DNA of 56,853 bases from JAWWPG01 sp037719575 (GTDB lineage: Bacteria; Actinomycetota; Actinomycetes; Propionibacteriales; Nocardioidaceae): assembly GCA_037719575.1 (NCBI GenBank), contig JBBJMF010000005.1, positions 1-56,853 on the forward strand. The letters are read 5' to 3'. Below, piece after piece: positions 1 to 7,569 of the stretch (position 1 is the stretch's first letter; each line of letters starts with the position of its first letter). The notes below the pieces were generated by a model. It did no database searches and had not been told where the DNA came from. It was given only the letters and a program-made list of their open reading frames with translations. Position numbers and translations under genes: made by a program.

Positions 1-75
1 GTCGTCGGCCCCGTGGTCGTCGGCCCCGTGGTCGTCGGCCCCGTGGTCGTCGGCCCCGTGGTCGTCGGCCTCGTG
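1..75. repeat. 15-bp tandem repeat encoding a Thr/Pro-rich PBP tail
   Basis: Five consecutive copies of a 15-bp unit (gtcgtcggccccgtg; the fifth has one change) lie at the window edge. They read on the minus strand as repeated Pro-Thr-Thr-Thr-Gly units of the PBP C-terminal tail. The more degenerate sequence out to about position 235 also encodes Thr/Pro. The array probably continues outside the window and its copy number may vary between strains. Confidence 0.9.
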
Positions 76-2243
76 GTCGTCGGCTGGGTCCGGCTCGGCG
101 ACGTCTGGGTCGGAGTCGTGGAGATGGTCGGCGTGGTGGGCACGGTGTGCGTCGGTGTGGTGGGCACGGTGTGCGTGGTCGCCGTGCGGGTGGGTTCGGT
201 ACGAGTGGGCTGGGTGGTGGTCGGCGGTGTGTAGGTGGGAGGGATGTACGTCGGGGTCGGCTGCGTGCCGCCCAGCTGGCCCGGGGCCGGGAACGGGATG
301 ACCTTCGTGCCCTGGAGCGCGTTCTTCATGTAGGCGGTCCAGGTCTGAGTGGGGTAGTCGGCGCCGAAGTACGTGTCCAGGTAGCCATCGAGCGCGTCGT
401 TGCCGTCCCCGCGGGTGTAGGAGACCGCGGTGGCCAGCTGGGGGGTGTAGCCGACGAACCACGACGACGAGACATGCTCGTCGCACGTGTCGCAGGACGC
501 AGCGGTCGCCGTTCCGGTCTTGCCCGCGGCGGGACGGCCCAGCGCCAACGCCCGCTGTCCGGTGCCGGCCTGGATGACGCCCTGAAGGGCCGACGTGACG
601 TTGCTGGCGACCGCCGGACTGAACGCGCGGGTCGCCTCGGTGTTGTGCTCGTAGACCGGCCCCCCGGGGTCGCTGACCGACTGGATCACGTACCAGCCGG
701 CGTGGACCCCGTTGGCCGCGAATGTCGCGTACGAGTCCGCCATCGCGAGCGGCGAGACCGAGGCCGTGCCGAGCGCGACGTTCGCGAAGGGGTGCAGTCC
801 CGGCGTGCTGCTCGGGATCCCTGCGGCCTCGGCGGCGGCGATGATCCGCTGCGGACCGTTCTGCATCTGGGTGGTCAGGTCGACGAACGCGGTGTTGACC
901 GACGCCTCCGTCGCGTACTTCAGCGAGATCGTGCCGTAGCTCTGGCCGCTCGGGATCCCGGCCGCCTCGCCCTCGTTGTGGACCAGCGTGCCGTCGGGCA
1001 GTACGAACGGCGAGTTGCCGTTGAACGTGTCCTCGAGCGTGAAGCCGTTGCCGAGTGCGGCCGCCACCGCGAACGCCTTGAACGTCGAGCCCGGCTGCAC
1101 CAGGTTCGTCGCCCAGTTCTGCTGGCTGCCGAGGAAGTCCCGACCGCCGATGACCGCCCGGACCGCGCCGGTGCCGGGTTCGACGCTCGCGAGGCCCACG
1201 TGCAGCTGGAGCTTGCCCTTGGGTCGGATGTCGTAGACGGCTTGCTGGGCGTCGAGCATGTCCCGATGGCTGAACGTCGTGACGATCTTCAGACCCCCGC
1301 CGTAGATCTCCTGCGGTGTGAAGCCGTCAGTCGCGAGAGCCTCCTGCACCATCGTCATCAGGTAGCCCCGCTGTCCGCCGTACTGGTCCCGCGTCGACGG
1401 GTTGGCGATCGTCGGGAGCGATGTCGCATAGCGCGAGGCGTCGGCCGCACTGAGGTTGCCCATCTCCTGCATGCCCGCCAGCACATAGCGGTAGCGCGCG
1501 AGCAGCGGCGCGACGTTCGACCTCGAGACGGCCGGGTCGAAGTTGCTCGGCGAGTTGAGCACGGCGGCGAGTACGGCGCTCTGGGACACCGTGAGCGCCT
1601 TCGCGGACACCTGGAAGTACGCCTCGGCGGCAGCGTCGACACCGTACGCGCCGCGCCCGAAGTAGATCGTGTTGAGGTAGCCCTCGAGGACCTGGCGCTT
1701 GCTGAGCTCCTGGTCGGTCTTGACCGAGATGAACGCCTCCCTGATCTTGCGCGACCAGGTGCGGTCCTGCGAGAGGTAGAGGAGCTTGACGTACTGCTGG
1801 GTGATCGTCGAGGCACCCTGGGTGCCCCCGTCCGAGGTCAGGTTGCTCCACGCGGCTCGAACGATGCCCTTGGGATCGAGACCGGGATCCGTCCAGAACG
1901 TGCGGTTCTCGGCGGACACGACGGCGTTGCGCATCGAGATGGGGATCTCGGCGAGGGGGACGCTGTGCCGGTTCTGGACGGCGAACGTGCCGAGGACATG
2001 GGTGCCGTCGGAGTAGTACACCGTGGACGTCTGGGCCTCGAAGGCGGCGTTCTCGTTGGGGATCGTGATCGTCTTGTAGACGATGTAGATCGTCAGCACG
2101 CCGGCGAAGAGCAGGACGACGCCGCTGATGGACCCCCACTTCAAGATCTTTCCCGCGACGTAGTTCGCCCGGTCCCAGCCCGACGTGTCGCGAAGCCTGA
2201 TCGCGCCCTTCTTGCCGCTTCCCTGCCCCTTCTCCGGCTTCAC
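1..2243 (-). CDS. ponA1: Class A penicillin-binding protein (PonA1-like), 3' end beyond window
   Basis: Bifunctional peptidoglycan glycosyltransferase/transpeptidase that polymerises lipid II and crosslinks the glycan outside the membrane. About 747 codons are visible. A short cytoplasmic tail is followed by one membrane segment at about residues 36-58. The GT51 domain carries the catalytic glutamate in SAENRTF (residue 112). The transpeptidase domain has the SxxK nucleophile in PGSTFK (Ser386), an SVN motif and KTGTA (Lys575). The C-terminus becomes a Pro/Thr-rich tail that is still open at the window edge. The GTG start at 2243 overlaps the stop of the upstream DUF5318 gene as GTGA, so translation is probably coupled. 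The same pair occurs in mycobacteria as Rv0049-ponA1. Identity as a class A PBP is secure; the length is unknown. Confidence 0.95.
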   Translation of the reverse strand, partial: MKPEKGQGSGKKGAIRLRDTSGWDRANYVAGKILKWGSISGVVLLFAGVLTIYIVYKTITIPNENAAFEAQTSTVYYSDGTHVLGTFAVQNRHSVPLAEIPISMRNAVVSAENRTFWTDPGLDPKGIVRAAWSNLTSDGGTQGASTITQQYVKLLYLSQDRTWSRKIREAFISVKTDQELSKRQVLEGYLNTIYFGRGAYGVDAAAEAYFQVSAKALTVSQSAVLAAVLNSPSNFDPAVSRSNVAPLLARYRYVLAGMQEMGNLSAADASRYATSLPTIANPSTRDQYGGQRGYLMTMVQEALATDGFTPQEIYGGGLKIVTTFSHRDMLDAQQAVYDIRPKGKLQLHVGLASVEPGTGAVRAVIGGRDFLGSQQNWATNLVQPGSTFKAFAVAAALGNGFTLEDTFNGNSPFVLPDGTLVHNEGEAAGIPSGQSYGTISLKYATEASVNTAFVDLTTQMQNGPQRIIAAAEAAGIPSSTPGLHPFANVALGTASVSPLAMADSYATFAANGVHAGWYVIQSVSDPGGPVYEHNTEATRAFSPAVASNVTSALQGVIQAGTGQRALALGRPAAGKTGTATAASCDTCDEHVSSSWFVGYTPQLATAVSYTRGDGNDALDGYLDTYFGADYPTQTWTAYMKNALQGTKVIPFPAPGQLGGTQPTPTYIPPTYTPPTTTQPTRTEPTRTATTHTVPTTPTHTVPTTPTISTTPTQTSPSRTQPTTTRPTTTGPTTTGPTTTGPTTTGPT

Positions 2244-2656
2244 CTGTCGTCGTCCTCGACGGTGCGCTGGCGGCGGGGCGCCTTGCGTGGGATGCCGTCG
2301 CCGACGACGTACGACTCGACGAGGTGGTTCCAGCTACAGCCCTTGCAGACCTCGAGGACGTAGATCCGGATCTCGCCGTGCTCGTGGGCCATCACCTCGA
2401 TGTCCTGGCGCGACTTGATCCGCCCGGAGTACTGGCCGAGCTCGTCGCCGAAGACATACGACAGGTGCGCCATCTCGCGCTTTCGGCACACCGGGCACGG
2501 CGTGGCCACCGGCTCGCCGTGGTGCTTGGCGGCGAGCATCGTGTAGGGGTCTGCGTCGCAGACGTCGTCCATGGTGGTCGCGCCACCGTTGAACAGCGTC
2601 GAGAGCTTGGCTCGACGCTGCAGCGTGTAGTCGATGACCGACCGTTGGGACCACAT
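2240..2656 (-). CDS. DUF5318 family protein (Rv0049-like)
   Basis: Small protein of 138 residues, function unknown. The start chosen is ATG at 2656, giving a product beginning MWSQRSVIDYTL; the open frame extends upstream without a better start. Two CxxC-type pairs are visible, in TPCPVCRKREMAHLS and in LEVCKGCSWNHL, which suggests a metal-binding fold, but that is inference. It is directly coupled to the downstream class A PBP gene (GTGA overlap). In mycobacteria the homologue has the same neighbour, so a role tied to cell-wall synthesis is plausible but unproven. Confidence 0.85.
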   Translation of the reverse strand: MWSQRSVIDYTLQRRAKLSTLFNGGATTMDDVCDADPYTMLAAKHHGEPVATPCPVCRKREMAHLSYVFGDELGQYSGRIKSRQDIEVMAHEHGEIRIYVLEVCKGCSWNHLVESYVVGDGIPRKAPRRQRTVEDDDR

Positions 2657-2785
2657 GGTGCCTTCGAGGGTACGGCGCGACCTGGGCGGCTTTCCAACCG
2701 CGCGCCACCGCAGTGACGCAGATCGCGGCACCGGGTGGTGAACGCCGCCCGACGGACTGCGGGCTCGGACAAGAACGGGGTCAGA

Positions 2786-2816
2786 TTGGATTGCGGCCGA
2801 TGTATCGCTACGATAC
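2786..2816 (+). promoter_or_regulatory. padR promoter with palindromic operator over the -10
   Basis: A perfect inverted repeat GTATCG-cta-CGATAC occupies 2802-2816. It contains a -10 hexamer TACGAT (2809-2814), with TTGGAT (2786-2791) 17 bp upstream as the -35. The start codon of the PadR gene is about 42 bp downstream. Such an overlap is typical of autorepression, so this is the probable PadR operator. A related half-site, cgata, recurs at 2824-2828. Confidence 0.65.
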
Positions 2817-2857
2817 GTGGAAACGATAGGTCGGACCGAGGCGGCGAAGGGAGCGAC

Positions 2858-3490
2858 ATGGCGAAGACCCGCGGTGACGCACTCGAGCTCGCGGTACTCG
2901 GGCTGCTGAACCAGTCTCCGATGCACGGCTACGAGCTGCGCAAGCGGGTCACCGGACTGCTCGGCTGGGGCCGGGTGCTGTCCTACGGCTCGCTCTACCC
3001 GTGTCTCAAGCAGATGCAGCGCGACGGGCTGCTGACCGTCGACACCGCGCTCATGGAGTCAGCGGCGGCCCGGGCCAGCCGACGCGGCAAGATCGTCTAC
3101 AAGCTGACCGCCGAGGGCAAGGAGCGGTTCGCCACCCTGGTCTCCGCTGCTGGGCCGAGCGCCTGGGACGACGAGAGCTTCGGCGTGCACTTCGCGTTCT
3201 TCGGTTCGACAAGCACCGAGAACCGGCTGCGCATCCTCGAGGGCCGGCGGAGCAGGCTCGAGGAACGCCTCGAGGGGGTACGGGCATCGCTTGCCCGCTC
3301 CCGAGAGCGGCTCGACAGCTACACGCTGGAGCTCCAGCGGCACGGTCTCGAGTCGGTCGAGCGCGAGGTCCGCTGGCTGACGGAGCTCATCGACGGTGAG
3401 CGGATCGACCGCACGCCTCAGGGATCGTCCGACGCCACCACCAGCAACAGCACCGCGGCACATCCGCCGGGTGCATTCAACAGGGAATGA
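2858..3490 (+). CDS. PadR family transcriptional regulator
   Basis: DNA-binding regulator of 210 residues. The N-terminal winged helix has the typical PadR pattern (ELAVLGLLNQSPMHGYELRK, then YGSLYPCLKQMQRDGLL). It is followed by a VYKLTAEGK wing and a C-terminal, probably coiled-coil, dimerisation region (LEERLEGVRASLARSRERL). ATG 2858 was chosen because gaaggga sits 5 bp upstream and the PadR fold begins there; the frame stays open further upstream. It lies 10 bp before the inositol phosphate synthase gene and is probably cotranscribed with it. The mycobacterial counterpart is Rv0047c next to ino1. Ligand unknown. A palindrome over its own promoter suggests autoregulation. Confidence 0.9.
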   Translation: MAKTRGDALELAVLGLLNQSPMHGYELRKRVTGLLGWGRVLSYGSLYPCLKQMQRDGLLTVDTALMESAAARASRRGKIVYKLTAEGKERFATLVSAAGPSAWDDESFGVHFAFFGSTSTENRLRILEGRRSRLEERLEGVRASLARSRERLDSYTLELQRHGLESVEREVRWLTELIDGERIDRTPQGSSDATTSNSTAAHPPGAFNRE

Positions 3491-3500
3491 GGAAAGCCGA

Positions 3501-4580
3501 ATGGGTTCGGTTCGGGTAGCCATCATCGGCGTCGGCAACTGTGCGACGTCGCTCATCCAGGGCGTCCACTACTACCAGGACGCCGACCCCGCGGGCAACG
3601 TCCCTGGACTCATGCACGTGCAGTTCGGGGAATACCACGTGAGCGACATCGAGTTCGTTGCCGCGTTCGACGTCGACGCGAAGAAGGTCGGCTTCGACCT
3701 CGCGGACGCCACCACAGCGAGCGAGAACAACACGATCAAGATCTGCGACGTGCCTCCGCTCGGCATCACGGTGCAGCGCGGCCACACGCTCGACGGGCTC
3801 GGCAAGTACTATCGCGAGACCATCGACGAGAGCGACAGCGAGCCGGTCGACGTGGTGCAGGTGCTCAAGGACACCCAGGCCGACGTGCTCGTCTCGTACC
3901 TGCCCGTCGGCTCCGAGCTCGCGGACAAGTTCTACGCCCAGTGCGCGATCGACGCCAAGGTGGCGTTCGTCAACGCCCTGCCGGTCTTCATCGCCTCCGA
4001 CCCGGAGTGGGCGGCGAAGTTCGAGGCGGCCGGCGTGCCGATCATCGGCGACGACATCAAGTCACAGGTCGGCGCGACGATCACCCACCGGGTGCTGGCG
4101 CGGCTGTTCCAGGACCGCGGCGTGGTGCTGGACCGCACCTACCAGCTCAACGTCGGCGGCAACATGGACTTCAAGAACATGCTGGAGCGCGACCGTCTCG
4201 AGTCCAAGAAGCTCTCCAAGACCCAGGCCGTCACGTCGAACATCGACCACGACCTGGGCACGAAGAACGTCCACATCGGCCCATCCGACTACGTGCAGTG
4301 GCTCGACGACCGCAAGTGGGCCTATGTGCGACTCGAGGGCCGGGCCTTCGGCAACGTGCCCCTGAACATGGAGTACAAGCTCGAGGTCTGGGACTCCCCG
4401 AACTCGGCCGGCATCATCATCGACGCGATCCGGGCGGCCAAGATCGCCAAGGACCGCGGGATCGGCGGGGCGCTGCTGTCCGCCTCGTCCTACCTGATGA
4501 AGTCACCTCCGGTGCAGCGGCCCGACGACGAGGGACGTGACTCGGTGGAGGCCTTCATCCGAGGTGACGTCGAGCGCTGA
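3501..4580 (+). CDS. ino1: Inositol-3-phosphate synthase
   Basis: Converts glucose 6-phosphate to myo-inositol 1(3)-phosphate using NAD. This is the entry to phosphatidylinositol and, in many actinobacteria, mycothiol. The protein has 359 residues, normal for the short actinobacterial class. It shows an N-terminal Rossmann motif VAIIGVGNCATSL, the IIGDDIKSQVGAT stretch and the NVGGNMDFKNM motif of the active-site domain. ATG 3501 has a good gaggaaag ribosome site. It follows the PadR gene by 10 bp, so the regulator may control inositol synthesis; that is inference from arrangement shared with Mycobacterium. The family assignment is very safe. Confidence 0.96.
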   Translation: MGSVRVAIIGVGNCATSLIQGVHYYQDADPAGNVPGLMHVQFGEYHVSDIEFVAAFDVDAKKVGFDLADATTASENNTIKICDVPPLGITVQRGHTLDGLGKYYRETIDESDSEPVDVVQVLKDTQADVLVSYLPVGSELADKFYAQCAIDAKVAFVNALPVFIASDPEWAAKFEAAGVPIIGDDIKSQVGATITHRVLARLFQDRGVVLDRTYQLNVGGNMDFKNMLERDRLESKKLSKTQAVTSNIDHDLGTKNVHIGPSDYVQWLDDRKWAYVRLEGRAFGNVPLNMEYKLEVWDSPNSAGIIIDAIRAAKIAKDRGIGGALLSASSYLMKSPPVQRPDDEGRDSVEAFIRGDVER

Positions 4581-4720
4581 CCGCCTTCATGTCGCCAGGT
4601 GCGTCTGGAGGTGTGCCGGCCGCCCGATGCCCGTGCGAGTGCACGTGACTGGCTCCGGTCGGGCGGACGCTACGACCCGCAAGGATCCGCCTCGCGCTGC
4701 GCAGGCCACACTTGCTGGTC

Positions 4721-6010
4721 ATGCGCTTCCTGGCTGACCTCCGCCAGCTGTTGGGGGGTGCGCGGTTCCGGCAGCTGTTTGCCGTTCGGCTTACTAGCCA
4801 GGCTTTCGACGGGGTGTTCCAGGTCGGCCTGGCGTCGTACGTGCTCTTCTCACCGGAGGAGAAGCCGAACGCGACGGCGATCGCCGCCGGCCTCGCGGCG
4901 CTGCTGCTGCCGTTCAGCATCCTGGGACCGTTCGTGGGTGTCTTCCTCGACAGGTGGCGCCGACGTCAGGTGCTGGTCTATGCCAACCTGGTCCGACTGG
5001 CACCCGTCGCCGTCATCGCCGTGCTGATCGCCGCCGACGTCAAGGGAGCGTGGCTCTTCGTCGTCGTGCTCCTGGCGCTCAGCGTCAACCGCTTCCTGCT
5101 CGCCGGCCTGTCGGCAGCACTCCCGCACGTCGTCGCTCGCCGCGAGCTCGTGCTTGCCAACTCGCTGACCCCCACCAGCGGCACGATCGCGTTCACGGTC
5201 GGCCTGGGGCTCGCATCGGCGCTGCGGGCGGTGCTGCCACTCGAGCAACCCGATGTCGCCGTCGTGCTGATCTCCGGCGTGGGCTACCTGGGCGCCGCGA
5301 TCCTCGCCCTGCGGATACCGGTCGACCTGCTCGGTCCCGACCGCGACAACCCAACCGCACCGGTTCGCGCCGCGCTCGGCAACGTCGTCCGTGGACTTGT
5401 CGCAGGGCTGCGACACCTGCGGGAACGCCGGTCGGCGGCCGTCGCGCTGACCGTGATCGCCGCCCATCGGTTCCTGTACGGGCTCACCGCGGTCATGACC
5501 GTGCTGCTCTACCGCAACTACTTCCACGACTCACGAGACACCGACGCCGCACTCGCCGGCCTCGCCGTGGCCGTCCTTGCCAGCGGGCTCGGCTTCCTGA
5601 GCGCCGCCGTCGCCACCCCGATAGCCACCGCCCGGATGGCTCCCGAACGCTGGATGGTCAGCCTGCTCGCGCTCGGCGCAGTGGTCGAGCTGATGCCGGG
5701 TGCGCTCTTCACGGAGTGGGGCATGCTCGGCGCGGCGTTCGGGCTCGGTCTCTCCGCCCAGGGGGTCAAGATCTGCGTCGACACCCTCGTCCAGGTCGGC
5801 GTTGACGACGCGTTCCGCGGCCGGGTCTTCTCGCTGTACGACGTCATCTTCAACGTCGTGTTCGTGGCCGCGGCGGCGGTCGGAGCGCTGGTGATCCCGA
5901 CCGACGGCAAGTCCTATGGCCTGGTCGTCTGCATCAGCCTCGGCTACGCCATCACGGCTCTGGGGTACGCCGGGGTGAGCCGCCGCCTCGACGTCGCCCC
6001 GCGGAGATGA
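4721..6010 (+). CDS. MFS transporter
   Basis: Integral membrane transporter of about 429 residues with some 12 hydrophobic segments. It has the MFS loop signature GVFLDRWRRRQVLVYAN after the second helix pair and a second-half repeat. Substrate cannot be read from the sequence. The start is uncertain: ATG 4721 is preferred, while TTG 4712 and CTG 4715 lie in frame just upstream and none has a clear ribosome site. The 140 bp before it (4581-4720) show no other gene. It converges on the CCA-adding enzyme gene with 8 bp between the stops. Confidence 0.88.
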   Translation: MRFLADLRQLLGGARFRQLFAVRLTSQAFDGVFQVGLASYVLFSPEEKPNATAIAAGLAALLLPFSILGPFVGVFLDRWRRRQVLVYANLVRLAPVAVIAVLIAADVKGAWLFVVVLLALSVNRFLLAGLSAALPHVVARRELVLANSLTPTSGTIAFTVGLGLASALRAVLPLEQPDVAVVLISGVGYLGAAILALRIPVDLLGPDRDNPTAPVRAALGNVVRGLVAGLRHLRERRSAAVALTVIAAHRFLYGLTAVMTVLLYRNYFHDSRDTDAALAGLAVAVLASGLGFLSAAVATPIATARMAPERWMVSLLALGAVVELMPGALFTEWGMLGAAFGLGLSAQGVKICVDTLVQVGVDDAFRGRVFSLYDVIFNVVFVAAAAVGALVIPTDGKSYGLVVCISLGYAITALGYAGVSRRLDVAPRR

Positions 6011-6018
6011 CCCTTGGC

Positions 6019-7482
6019 TCAGCCGGCCTCCCCACGGGTCGGCCACCACGCGAGGAGGGCCTCCCGGGCCAGGTCGGGTCCGACCAGGCCCCGGTCGAGG
6101 CGTAGCTCGAGAAGGAAGCGGTAGGCCTCCCCTACCTCCGGTCCGGGTGAGATGCCCAACGCCGCCATGATCTGGCGGCCGTCCAGCTCCGGGCGGATCG
6201 CGGCCAGCTCCTCGTCCACTGCGAGTCTCGCGATCCGCTCCTCGAGGTCGTCATAGGTACGACGAAGCCGCTCCGCCTTCCGCGCGTTGCGGGTGGTGCA
6301 GTCCGCGCGGGTCAGGACATGGAGCCGGTCGAGCAGCGGGCCGGCGTCACGCACGTAGCGGCGTACGGCGGAGTCGGTCCACTCGCCCGATCCGTAGCCG
6401 TGGAAGCGCAGGTGGAGCTCGACGAGTTTGGCCACCGCATCGATGTCGGCGCTCGGGAACCGCAGCTGCGCCAGCCGCTTCCGGACCATCTTCGCCCCGA
6501 CCACGTCGTGGTGGTGGAACGTCACGGTCCCGTCGTCGACGAACCGCCTGGTCCGCGGCTTGCCGATGTCGTGCAGCAGGGCGGCCAACCGGGTGACCAG
6601 GTCCGGCCCACCGGCCGCATCGCCCTGCCGCAGCCGCCCCTCCAGCCTGATGGCCTGCTCCAGCACCGTGAGACTGTGCTCGTAGACGTCCTTGTGCCGG
6701 TGGTGCTCGTCCCGTTCGAGCCGCAGCGCGGGCAGCTCGGGCAGGATCAGGTCGGCCTGCCCGGTGTCGACGAGGAGCGTGAACCCCCTTCTCGGGTCGG
6801 CCGACAGCAGCAGTCTCACCAGCTCGTCGCGTACCCGCTCGGCCGACACGATCGCGAGCCTGGCCGCCATCTCCCGCATCGCGACGACAACCTCGGGTGC
6901 GACGGCGAGACCGAGCTGGGCAGCGAAGCGGGCACCGCGCACCATCCGCAGCGGATCGTCGGTGAACGACTCCTCGGGGGCGGCGGGCGTCCGGAGCACT
7001 CCGGCCGCGAGGTCCTGCTGCCCCCCGAAGGGGTCCACGAAGTCCCGCGACGCGAGCTCCAGAGCCATCGCGTTCACCGTGAAGTCACGGCGCCCGAGGT
7101 CACCCACCAGGGTGTCCCCGAACGTCACGACGGGTTTGCGTGACGCCGCACCGTAGGAGTCCGCCCGGTACGTCGTGACCTCGAGCTGCCAGTCACCCAG
7201 CCGGGCGCCGATCGTCCCGAAGTCCCGCCCGATGTCCCACCGGGCATCCACCCAGCCGGACAGGCAGTGCTCGATCTCGTCGGGACGCGCCGACGTCGTG
7301 AAGTCGAGGTCCTTCCCCAGGCGGCCCAGCAACGCGTCGCGCACCGAACCTCCCACCAGCGCGATGGCGTGACCCGCCCGAGCGAACCGCTCGCCCACCT
7401 GGTCGATGACGGGGGCCGCTCGAAGCAGCTCGCGAACGGCCGTTCGCTGAATCTCGGCGAGGCGCTGCTCGGGAGTCGACAC
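6019..7482 (-). CDS. pcnA: CCA tRNA nucleotidyltransferase
   Basis: Adds or repairs the 3' CCA end of tRNAs. The protein has about 487 residues. The class II nucleotidyltransferase head shows LVGGSVRDALLGR and the catalytic DLDF, with the template region DDPLRMVRGARFAAQ. A C-terminal HD domain follows (LLHDIGKPRTRRF, HHHDVVGAKM), as in actinobacterial members. GTG 7482 is preferred because the product then begins STPEQRLAEIQRTA like homologues; an in-frame ATG at 7533 is the alternative. It is divergent from the DUF6049 gene. In Mycobacterium a MutT gene (Rv3908) sits between these two, but here it is absent. Confidence 0.93.
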   Translation of the reverse strand: MSTPEQRLAEIQRTAVRELLRAAPVIDQVGERFARAGHAIALVGGSVRDALLGRLGKDLDFTTSARPDEIEHCLSGWVDARWDIGRDFGTIGARLGDWQLEVTTYRADSYGAASRKPVVTFGDTLVGDLGRRDFTVNAMALELASRDFVDPFGGQQDLAAGVLRTPAAPEESFTDDPLRMVRGARFAAQLGLAVAPEVVVAMREMAARLAIVSAERVRDELVRLLLSADPRRGFTLLVDTGQADLILPELPALRLERDEHHRHKDVYEHSLTVLEQAIRLEGRLRQGDAAGGPDLVTRLAALLHDIGKPRTRRFVDDGTVTFHHHDVVGAKMVRKRLAQLRFPSADIDAVAKLVELHLRFHGYGSGEWTDSAVRRYVRDAGPLLDRLHVLTRADCTTRNARKAERLRRTYDDLEERIARLAVDEELAAIRPELDGRQIMAALGISPGPEVGEAYRFLLELRLDRGLVGPDLAREALLAWWPTRGEAG

Positions 7483-7569
7483 GATGGACCACTGTATGAG
7501 GCCCACGTCGGCATCGTCGCCAGCGGTTAGCATCTGAGTCGTGGTGCCAGCGGACGCGTCGAGCCAGTG

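Noticed and set aside
147..2363. Long open frame on the plus strand across the PBP gene
   Set aside because: It is antisense to a clearly conserved PBP with intact motifs; long shadow frames are expected in high-GC DNA.
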